Source: Muribaculaceae bacterium
Lineage (GTDB): Bacteria; Bacteroidota; Bacteroidia; Bacteroidales; Muribaculaceae
NCBI GenBank assembly: GCA_017545095.1
Contig: JAFYCU010000052.1
Span: forward strand, 1-13,382
Length of the DNA stretch: 13,382 nucleotides
Direction: 5' to 3'
Numbering within the stretch: the first letter of the stretch is position 1; each line of letters opens with the position of its first letter. The position numbers and the translations under genes were made by a program. The notes under the pieces are model-generated. The model ran no database searches, had not been told where the DNA came from, and saw nothing but the letters and a program-made list of their open reading frames with translations. Positions 1 through 5,664 of this stretch are shown here, in pieces.

Positions 1-674
1 AAATTAAGAAAAAAGAGACGCGTATCGACATGACCGCTATGTCGGACGTGACCGTCCTTCTGTTGACTTTCTTCATGTTGACATCTACTTTCTTGCAGAA
101 GGAACCCGTGCAGGTGATTACACCTCCGTCGGTGAGCGAGAAGAAAGTGCCCGACTCCAAGCTGATGTCGGTGCTCGTGGCTCAGGATGGCAAGGTGTAT
201 CTGGAGCTGCTCGGTACCAAGGACTCCACGCTCAAGAGCGAGGACCTGCGCGAGGCAGCACTGAAAAAGGCTGTTGCATCTTATAACGAGACGCACACCA
301 ACAAGGTGAGCCTGCAGCCCAAGCACGTGGAGGCCTTCCGCAAGCAAAATGCATTTGGCGTGCCCATCAGCAAAATCACGCAATGGCTCGACCTCCCCGT
401 CGACGAGCGTGACAAAGCACTCAAGGATGGTGGCATACCCATCGAGGAAAACTTCGACATCACACGACCCACCGAGTTCCAAATCTGGGTGAAAGCCGTG
501 TATGACGCCCTCGAGAGTGCCGGCGCCGCCGACGACATGAAAAAAGGTCAAGGTATTGCGATCAAAGCTGACGCTAACACACCCTACGACCGTGTGCAAG
601 TGGTGATGAACAACCTGCAGACCATCAAGATGAACAAGTTCAGCTTGATGACGGCATTAAAGAAGGAGGAATAA
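1..674 (+). CDS. exbD: ExbD/TolR-family proton-channel subunit (first copy, 5' partial)
   Basis: This is a biopolymer-transport protein that, with an ExbB/TolQ-type partner and TonB, turns the proton motive force into work on outer-membrane receptors. The reading frame is open from base 3, encoding Ile-Lys-Lys-Lys-Glu-Thr-Arg-Ile-Asp before the ATG at 30. That ATG is therefore internal and the true start lies upstream of the window. The visible part is 223 residues. The family signature is clear: Arg-Ile-Asp-Met-Thr-Ala-Met-Ser-Asp followed by a hydrophobic helix (VTVLLLTFFML). The Asp coded at 45-47 corresponds to the essential membrane Asp of ExbD. The rest is periplasmic and clearly longer than the roughly 140-residue E. 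coli ExbD, with a central charged insertion before the C-terminal alpha/beta region. The stop is only three bases before the next exbD, so the two are surely co-transcribed. Confidence 0.93.
   Translation, partial: IKKKETRIDMTAMSDVTVLLLTFFMLTSTFLQKEPVQVITPPSVSEKKVPDSKLMSVLVAQDGKVYLELLGTKDSTLKSEDLREAALKKAVASYNETHTNKVSLQPKHVEAFRKQNAFGVPISKITQWLDLPVDERDKALKDGGIPIEENFDITRPTEFQIWVKAVYDALESAGAADDMKKGQGIAIKADANTPYDRVQVVMNNLQTIKMNKFSLMTALKKEE
664..669 (+). promoter_or_regulatory. Strong Shine-Dalgarno for the second exbD
   Basis: A perfect AGGAGG lies eight bases upstream of the ATG at 678, inside the last codons of the first exbD (Lys-Glu-Glu-stop). Strong SD sites are uncommon in Bacteroidota. The position suggests translational coupling of the two ExbD subunits. 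The bases also encode Glu codons, so part of the match may be coding coincidence. Confidence 0.55.
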
Positions 675-677
675 GAT

Positions 678-1355
678 ATGGCAAAGAAAGATTTAAGTCG
701 ACAGAAAAAGTTCGATACCCGTATCGACTTCACTCCTATGGTGGACATGAACATGCTTCTGATCACGTTCTTTATGCTGTGTACGACCATGATCAAGAGC
801 CAGACGCTCTCGGTGGCATTGCCCACCAACGAGAAGGTGGAACAGCAAGACCAGGAGCAGGCCAAGCAGAGTGAGGCCCTCACCATCATCGTAGACGGCG
901 CCATGCGCCAGACCACCGTGGATGGCAAGGACATCATGATGGCCGACCCCAGCGCCGCCAAGTTCTACTACTACGACGGTCAGGCCGACGTGGAGAACGT
1001 GAACCTGATGGAGAGCAACATGAAGGGAACCGGTGAAGGCACCTTGCGCAAAATTTTCATGGAGCGCAACAAGGATGCCATCAAGCTCATCAACGAGCAA
1101 AAGGAGAAATGGCGTGCCGGTGAAATCACCGAGGAAGAGTACAACAAGAAGCGTGACGCCATTCAGGACGACAGCAATCTCAAACGCCCCGTGGTGATGA
1201 TCAAGCCCACCAACCAGGCCAGCTATGCCGACGTGGTGGCGGTGCTCGACGAGATGCAGATCAACAACATCTCGCGTTGGCGTATCGAGACCCTGAGCAA
1301 GGCCGACTCGACCATGCTCGAGAAGAAAGGTGTCAATCTGAGTGCACGCAAGTGA
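678..1355 (+). CDS. exbD: ExbD/TolR-family proton-channel subunit (second copy)
   Basis: This is a second ExbD-type subunit of the Ton motor, 225 residues, anchored in the inner membrane by one N-terminal helix with the rest in the periplasm. The N-terminus is short and basic. It is followed by Thr-Arg-Ile-Asp-Phe-Thr-Pro-Met-Val-Asp (residues 14-23) and a hydrophobic helix to about residue 38. Asp23 matches the essential channel Asp. This copy keeps the canonical Thr-Pro before the helix, whereas the first copy has Thr-Ala, so the two are diverged paralogs and not a recent duplication. Residues about 110-165 form a highly charged, probably helical insertion absent from short proteobacterial ExbD. 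The C-terminal part (about 170-225) resembles the usual ExbD beta-alpha fold. Two ExbD genes before tonB is, from my knowledge of the group, a common Bacteroidota arrangement. The two may form heterodimers within an ExbB pentamer, which is inference. Confidence 0.93.
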   Translation: MAKKDLSRQKKFDTRIDFTPMVDMNMLLITFFMLCTTMIKSQTLSVALPTNEKVEQQDQEQAKQSEALTIIVDGAMRQTTVDGKDIMMADPSAAKFYYYDGQADVENVNLMESNMKGTGEGTLRKIFMERNKDAIKLINEQKEKWRAGEITEEEYNKKRDAIQDDSNLKRPVVMIKPTNQASYADVVAVLDEMQINNISRWRIETLSKADSTMLEKKGVNLSARK

Positions 1356-1398
1356 TTTTTGGTGTGAGTTTATGAACGTATTAAAGCAGAATTGAATT

Positions 1399-2271
1399 AT
1401 GGCACAATATGTAGATCTTACATCAAAAGAGTGGTGCGACCTTGTGTTCGAAGGCAAGAACAAAGAGTTCGGAGCCTATGAAATGCGTTTGGAAACGCCC
1501 AAGCGTCACAACAAGGCGGTGCTTTACACCATCATCGGCCTGCTGCTTGTGGCTGCCGGTGCTTTCGGTTTGGCCAAGTATAACGAGTATCGTGCCGAGC
1601 AGCAGCGCCTGCTCGACGAGGCTCGCCAAAAGGAGGTCGCCCTCGACCTCTCGGCCGACAAGGAAGAGGAGGAAAAGCCCGACGAGACCATCATCGAGGA
1701 GAAGAAACCCGAGATTGAGCCTGAGCAGGAAATCGCCCAGCAAAAGGTGACCGAGTTGGCTATCGTGCCCGACAAGGAGGTGAAAGAGGAAATCAAGTCG
1801 CAAACCGAACTTGAGAAGACCGAAGAGGTGTTCACCGCCAAGAACGTCGAGAGCGAAAACACCAGCCGCGACCAGCTGGAGAACCTGAACAAGCAGGTGA
1901 AAGTGGAGGTTCCTGAACCCAAGAAGGAAGAGCCCAAGAAAGTGGAGGAAATCTTCAAGAGCGTGGAGCAGCCGCCGCAATATCCTGGCGGTGAGGCCGC
2001 GCTGATGAAGTACCTGAGCTCGCACATCCAGTATCCCGCCATGGCACAGGAGAACAACGTCCAGGGACGTGTGGTTGTCCAGTTTGTGGTGGAGAAAGAT
2101 GGTCACGTGGGCGAGGTGAAGGTGGTGCGCTCGGTGGATAAGGACCTCGACAAGGAGGCTATCCGCGTGTGCAAGACCCTGCCCAAGTTCACCCCTGGCC
2201 GTCAGAACGGACAGCCCGTGCGCGTGTGGTACACCCTGCCGGTGAACTTCAAGCTTCAGGGCACCAACTGA
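1399..2271 (+). CDS. tonB: TonB energy transducer
   Basis: This is a 290-residue TonB-family protein that spans the periplasm and passes ExbB/ExbD energy to outer-membrane TonB-dependent receptors. The cytoplasmic N-terminus carries the Bacteroidota-type motif Glu11-Trp12...Val-Phe-Glu-Gly-Lys-Asn-Lys (about 16-22) and Phe-Gly-Ala-Tyr-Glu-Met-Arg (24-30). One transmembrane helix spans about residues 40-58. A long periplasmic linker (about 65-190) is rich in Glu, Lys and Pro. The TonB C-terminal domain runs from about 194 to 287, with the family features Tyr-Pro-Gly-Gly (195-198), Gly-Arg-Val-Val-Val-Gln-Phe (223-229), Phe-Thr-Pro-Gly-Arg (264-268) and a final beta strand (277-286). The linker has Lys/Glu-Pro alternation but is more acidic than that of E. 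coli TonB. The gene lies 43 bases after exbD and ends before a strong terminator, so it is the last gene of that transcription unit. Confidence 0.95.
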   Translation: MAQYVDLTSKEWCDLVFEGKNKEFGAYEMRLETPKRHNKAVLYTIIGLLLVAAGAFGLAKYNEYRAEQQRLLDEARQKEVALDLSADKEEEEKPDETIIEEKKPEIEPEQEIAQQKVTELAIVPDKEVKEEIKSQTELEKTEEVFTAKNVESENTSRDQLENLNKQVKVEVPEPKKEEPKKVEEIFKSVEQPPQYPGGEAALMKYLSSHIQYPAMAQENNVQGRVVVQFVVEKDGHVGEVKVVRSVDKDLDKEAIRVCKTLPKFTPGRQNGQPVRVWYTLPVNFKLQGTN

Positions 2272-2316
2272 TGACCCCCTACGCCGCTTGACCCAACAAG
2301 CGAGCAAGATAACGTT

Positions 2317-2354
2317 AAAAAACCGTCGTGGATGGAATGCCACGGCGGTTTTTT
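2317..2354 (+). terminator. Intrinsic terminator after tonB
   Basis: A run of six A bases precedes the stem CCGTCGTGG (2323-2331), an eight-base loop (2332-2339), the matching arm CCACGGCGG (2340-2348, one G-U pair) and six T bases (2349-2354). The A and T runs can extend the stem and make the site potentially bidirectional. A small extra hairpin, CGCTTG/CAAGCG (2285-2302), lies just before it. Confidence 0.9.
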
Positions 2355-2388
2355 GATTAATTAACTAATGCGTTATGGAATTAATAGC

Positions 2389-2396
2389 TAACTTTG
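2389..2396 (+). promoter_or_regulatory. Candidate Bacteroidota -7 promoter box upstream of the PstS-like gene
   Basis: TAACTTTG matches the Bacteroidota primary-sigma -7 consensus TAnnTTTG exactly. It follows the tonB terminator and would start a transcript near 2403 with a leader of about 115 bases before the ATG at 2520. No good -33 TTTG is seen at the expected distance (around 2364), so the call rests on the -7 box and position. Apart from this and the terminator, the 248-base gap after tonB shows nothing else I can support. Confidence 0.45.
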
Positions 2397-2519
2397 TAGT
2401 TGATTTTGTTCTAAACTCGTTGGCGGCAAGCGCAAAGGGCGCATGTGGCGCGTTGTGATGCGGCTAAGGTGTTGAGTATAAATGAATTATTTTGTTTGAA
2501 ATTTAACTTCATCTGTTGA

Positions 2520-3509
2520 ATGAGAATCAACCCAATACTCACGATGCTGCTGGGGGCAATGCTTTGTCTGCTTGCAGCCTGTGGCAATAACGAGTCCACC
2601 AATTCCAGCACGCGTGGCACGGCGGTGATTATTTGCGACCCGTCGTTCCAGAACATCCTCGATGAGGAAATCAGTGTGTTTGAGTTTCACTATCCCGAGG
2701 CCAACATCCTTGCTCGCTATCTGCCCGAGGCCGATGCGCTCGACTCGCTGTTCGACAAAAAGGTGGACCTGATTATCACCTCGTGCGACCTCACCGACAA
2801 ACAGCGCGAGCTGCTCAAGGCCCAGCAGCGCGCCTACCGCTCGCACAAGATTGCCGTGGACGCTGTGGCCATCATCGTGAACAAGGACAACGACATCGAC
2901 CAGCTCTCGATGGAAGAGCTGCGCGAGATATTCACTGGCAAATACACCCGCTGGGGCGAGGTCACGCCCACCAAGAACCTGAAAGACAAAGAAATCGAAC
3001 TGGTGTTCGATGGCAACGGGTCGGGGGTGATCAATTATATGCGCGAGATATTTGTGGGCAGGGGCAAGGAGTTTGGCGCCAAGGTTTATGCCCAACAATC
3101 GACCGAGGAGGTGTTCAAAGCTGTGGAGCTGCACCGCAATGCCATCGGCTTTGTGGGTGTGAGCTGGATCACGGCCGACATGAAGAGCCGTGCCACCAGC
3201 ATCGACGAACGTGTGCGGCAGCTCAATGAGCAGGAGGGTCCGTCGGCCATCGATTTCACCGACCGCATCAAGGTGATGTCGGTTCGCGCCGATGACCAGC
3301 TCCAGCCCCGCAAGCCCTATCAATACTATATCAACAACGGCGAGTATCCGCTGGTGCGCATCATCTGGGCCATCGACGCCTCGGCCAACGGAACGCTCGA
3401 CCACGGATTCTACAGCTTCCTCACGGGCGTGATAGGGCAGAAAATCATCCTCCAAACCGGTGTGCTTCCCGCCGCCGAGCCGGTGCGGATGGTGGAGACC
3501 ACCAACTGA
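2520..3509 (+). CDS. PstS-like periplasmic substrate-binding lipoprotein
   Basis: This is a 329-residue binding protein of the PstS (phosphate-binding, PBP-like) superfamily. A lipoprotein signal is clear: Met-Arg start, hydrophobic core, then lipobox Leu18-Ala-Ala-Cys21, so the mature protein is lipid-anchored. The signature Val-Asn-Lys-Asp-Asn...Leu-Ser-Met-Glu-Glu-Leu-Arg-Glu-Ile-Phe-Thr-Gly-Lys...Trp-Gly-Glu (about 120-147) is typical of PstS-like proteins. It is followed by Asp-Gly-Asn-Gly-Ser-Gly (164-169), where the family places a ligand-binding loop, and Ala-Ile-Gly-Phe-Val-Gly-Val-Ser-Trp (208-216). The N-terminal Thr/Ser-Gly-type phosphate loop of E. coli PstS is not evident after Gly-Thr-Ala-Val (33-36), so the ligand may not be inorganic phosphate. 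No pstCAB permease or phoU gene is nearby. The gene sits between tonB and a TPR gene. It could be a conventional scavenging protein or an accessory of the Ton system; the context favours the latter, as inference. Confidence 0.85.
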   Translation: MRINPILTMLLGAMLCLLAACGNNESTNSSTRGTAVIICDPSFQNILDEEISVFEFHYPEANILARYLPEADALDSLFDKKVDLIITSCDLTDKQRELLKAQQRAYRSHKIAVDAVAIIVNKDNDIDQLSMEELREIFTGKYTRWGEVTPTKNLKDKEIELVFDGNGSGVINYMREIFVGRGKEFGAKVYAQQSTEEVFKAVELHRNAIGFVGVSWITADMKSRATSIDERVRQLNEQEGPSAIDFTDRIKVMSVRADDQLQPRKPYQYYINNGEYPLVRIIWAIDASANGTLDHGFYSFLTGVIGQKIILQTGVLPAAEPVRMVETTN

Positions 3510-3568
3510 ATGGCTGCTAAACGCTGATTTTTTAACCGTCATGCACCTGCAATATTAAACCGCCCAAG

Positions 3569-3596
3569 CCTTTTGCGGTCAAAAGGGCAACTTTTG
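3569..3596 (+). promoter_or_regulatory. Three-arm alternative hairpin element before the TPR gene
   Basis: CTTTTG (3570-3575), CAAAAG (3580-3585) and CTTTTG (3591-3596) follow one another. The middle arm can pair with either flank: seven base pairs with the first (CCTTTTG/CAAAAGG, loop CGGT) or six with the second (loop GGCAA). The two hairpins exclude each other. The element lies 70-100 bases before the ATG at 3668. It could be a weak terminator of the PstS-like gene, a leader switch or an operator with two half-sites. There is no clear T-tract after it. Confidence 0.35.
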
Positions 3597-3667
3597 AGAG
3601 AATGGGACAAACGACAAGCCCCAATCAAAAAACGCTTAAATGTATAACACTATAAATTCTTACTGAG

Positions 3668-5290
3668 ATGAAAGGAAAATTCTTAATCGCCGCTCTGCTG
3701 CTTGCAGGCGCTTCGTTCAGTAGCTTTGCTCAGGGCTACAAGGACGGAATCGAGTTCTACAAGATCGATGACCTGGACAACGCCAAGGACCTGCTGATGC
3801 GCAACCTGAACGATGGCCAGACCGACAAGGCGAAGGCTTACTACTATCTGGGCCAGATTGCCCTGCACCAGGGCGATGCGAGCGGTGCCGCCAGCTACTT
3901 CGACAAAGGCGTGGCCGCCGATGCCAACAACCCCTACAACTACATCGGTCAGGCAGCCATCGCACTTAAGAACGGCGGCAATGCCGGCGATTTGATTGCC
4001 AAGGCACGCAAGATGGTCAAGAAGGACTGCGATGTGGAGATGGAGATTGCACGCGTCTACTACAATGCCGACCCCGTGCGCTATGCCAAGGACATCGAGA
4101 AGTGCATCAAGAACGCCCGCAAGTGGAATGCTACGCATCCCGCTATCAGCAACTTCGAGGGCGACCAGTTTGTTGACCAGCGCCAGTGGGGCGATGCTGC
4201 CGGACGCTACGAGCAGTCGTTCACCGCCGACGCCAACAACATCGAGGCCTACGTCAAGTATGCCGATGCCTACTTCAACGTCAATCCCAGCTACGCCATC
4301 GAGCGCTTGCGCGAGATTATCGGCAAGGTGCCCAACTCGGCTCTTGTGCAGCGCCAGCTGGCCGAGAAGCTCTACGAGAACGGCGAGCTGTCGAAGGCTG
4401 CCGCGCAGTATGGCTCCTACATCCAGAACACCAAGAACCATTTCAGCAAGGACGAGGCCCGTTATTGCCAGCTTCTGCTCTTTGCCGGTGAGTATGACAA
4501 GTGCTACGACCTGGCCACCAACCTCAAGAAGAGTGTTGCTGCCGGTGATGACTATGGCTTTGTGGCTCAGCGCCTGCGCCTCTACGCGTTGGCTGCCGGC
4601 AAGCGCTGGGAAGAGGCTGCCACCGTGGGCGACGAGCTCATGAAGATGAAGAGCGGCAAGATGACTTTCGAGGCCAACGACTACATCTTCTATGCTCAGG
4701 CTCTCGACAAGGTGGGCCGTGGTGCCGAGGCTGTGAATGCCTACGACAACGCCATCAAGCTCGACCCCAACAACATTGACCTCGTGCGCGGCCTTGCCAA
4801 GAGCTACAAGGCAGCCAAGGAGTTTGACAAGGCTGTCATCTATGAGAACAAGGTGCTGGAGCAGAAGGGTCGCGAGGGTGACGACCTCTACGACATGGCC
4901 GACATCTACTACGAGCAGTCGAAGACGCTGGCCGAAGATGCCCGCATCGAGGCCATCAACGCGGCTATCGGCTACATCAACGAGGCCCTCGGCAAGGAAC
5001 CCAACTCCATCAGCTACCTCTATCGCAAAGCACTCATCGAGCGTGAGAAAGACACCGACAAGGACAAGAGCAACGCAGTGGCCACCTATCAGCAGCTAGC
5101 CAACGTGATTACCGCTCTGCCCAACGTGGCCGACTACAACGCCTATCTCAAGGTGGCCTACAACTACATCGGCACCCACTACTTCAACGTGGGCAACAAG
5201 GCCGAGGGTTTGGCAGCCTTCAAGAAATGGCTCGAGGTGGATCCCGACAACGCCAACCTGCGTGAGTTCATCCAGAGCATGACCAAGTGA
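3668..5290 (+). CDS. Secreted tetratricopeptide-repeat protein
   Basis: This is a 540-residue protein with a signal peptide (Met-Lys-Gly-Lys, hydrophobic core, predicted cleavage after Ser-Phe-Ala21), so it is exported to the periplasm or outer membrane. Almost the whole mature chain is TPR-like helical repeats. Good examples are at about 57-90 (Ala-Tyr-Tyr-Tyr-Leu-Gly-Gln-Ile-Ala...Asp-Ala), about 165-200, about 335-370 (Ala-Gln-Ala-Leu-Asp-Lys-Val-Gly...Ala-Ile-Lys-Leu-Asp-Pro-Asn-Asn), 371-405, and a last one at about 497-530 ending in Glu-Val-Asp-Pro-Asp-Asn. Such proteins are scaffolds for protein complexes, with no catalytic motif expected. The ATG at 3668 is the natural start because the signal peptide begins there; no SD is present. 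The gene follows the PstS-like gene by 158 bases. In Bacteroidota I recall similar exbD-tonB-PstS-TPR neighbourhoods, which suggests a shared envelope role, but the partner is not known from sequence. Confidence 0.88.
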   Translation: MKGKFLIAALLLAGASFSSFAQGYKDGIEFYKIDDLDNAKDLLMRNLNDGQTDKAKAYYYLGQIALHQGDASGAASYFDKGVAADANNPYNYIGQAAIALKNGGNAGDLIAKARKMVKKDCDVEMEIARVYYNADPVRYAKDIEKCIKNARKWNATHPAISNFEGDQFVDQRQWGDAAGRYEQSFTADANNIEAYVKYADAYFNVNPSYAIERLREIIGKVPNSALVQRQLAEKLYENGELSKAAAQYGSYIQNTKNHFSKDEARYCQLLLFAGEYDKCYDLATNLKKSVAAGDDYGFVAQRLRLYALAAGKRWEEAATVGDELMKMKSGKMTFEANDYIFYAQALDKVGRGAEAVNAYDNAIKLDPNNIDLVRGLAKSYKAAKEFDKAVIYENKVLEQKGREGDDLYDMADIYYEQSKTLAEDARIEAINAAIGYINEALGKEPNSISYLYRKALIEREKDTDKDKSNAVATYQQLANVITALPNVADYNAYLKVAYNYIGTHYFNVGNKAEGLAAFKKWLEVDPDNANLREFIQSMTK

Positions 5291-5324
5291 TGAACACCCC
5301 GACTGGCAAATAACGACAAACTAT

Positions 5325-5372
5325 CAGAGCGAGCGTTCGCAGCCACGAATGCCCGCTCTGGATTTTGTTCTT
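5325..5372 (+). terminator. Long stem-loop after the TPR gene, probable terminator or processing site
   Basis: CAGAGCG (5325-5331) pairs perfectly with CGCTCTG (5354-5360). After one A-C mismatch, GCGTTCG (5333-5339) pairs with CGAATGC (5346-5352) with one G-U, leaving a six-base loop (5340-5345). That is 14 base pairs interrupted once. A moderately T-rich stretch (5362-5372, ATTTTGTTCTT) follows. It may terminate fully or partly, or protect the upstream mRNA end, since the next gene begins 48 bases on. Confidence 0.65.
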
Positions 5373-5408
5373 CAAGCCGTTTCTGATTCATCTGAAAATT
5401 AACTAAAG

Positions 5409-5627
5409 ATGGCACAGGGAAATAGTGTTTTCACCGTTGTGCGCACGATATTTGGCATTCTGATGATTGTCATCTATTTCGGTATGGCCTATGCGATGGC
5501 GGTGAACTTTTTTAATTTGGAAATCAACCCTTACCTGCGCTGGGGAATGGCCGTTATTCTTGCGCTTTACGGTGTTTATCGCTGTTACCGGCAGGTGAAA
5601 GGCATCGACTACTATGGTCGGCGTTGA
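5409..5627 (+). CDS. Small inner-membrane protein with two transmembrane helices
   Basis: This 72-residue protein is of a kind I cannot name. Two hydrophobic segments are visible: about residues 10-33 (from Thr-Ile-Phe-Gly-Ile-Leu-Met-Ile-Val to Val-Asn-Phe-Phe) and about 42-57 (from Leu-Arg-Trp-Gly-Met-Ala to Tyr-Gly-Val). They are joined by a short polar turn with Asn-Pro, and the C-terminus is basic (Tyr-Arg-Cys-Tyr-Arg-Gln-Val-Lys...Arg-Arg). This predicts a helical hairpin with the basic tail in the cytoplasm. Coding looks real: the start is a clean ATG with an A-rich leader and the composition is that of a membrane protein. It lies between two large secreted solenoid proteins and 37 bases before the next gene. 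It may be an assembly factor or membrane anchor for the neighbouring envelope proteins, which is inference only. Confidence 0.8.
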   Translation: MAQGNSVFTVVRTIFGILMIVIYFGMAYAMAVNFFNLEINPYLRWGMAVILALYGVYRCYRQVKGIDYYGRR

Positions 5628-5664
5628 ATGGCTCTTTGTTTTTAATATATGAAATCAAAAATTG

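Noticed and set aside
30..32. ATG at 30 as the start of the first exbD
   Set aside because: The frame is open to the window edge and the upstream residues (Arg-Ile-Asp before Met-Thr) belong to the ExbD signature, so the ATG is internal.
1372..1395. Seven-codon open frame just before tonB
   Set aside because: It is too short to judge and has no SD; chance is the simplest explanation, although a leader peptide coupling to tonB is conceivable.
2487..3542. Open frame of 351 codons on the - strand over the PstS-like gene
   Set aside because: The + strand has a lipobox and PstS signatures; the antisense product is His/Val/Leu-rich with no family features.
5662..5664. TTG at 5662 as start of the solenoid gene
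   Set aside because: The ATG follows immediately at 5665 and gives an equally good signal peptide; ATG is the better start.
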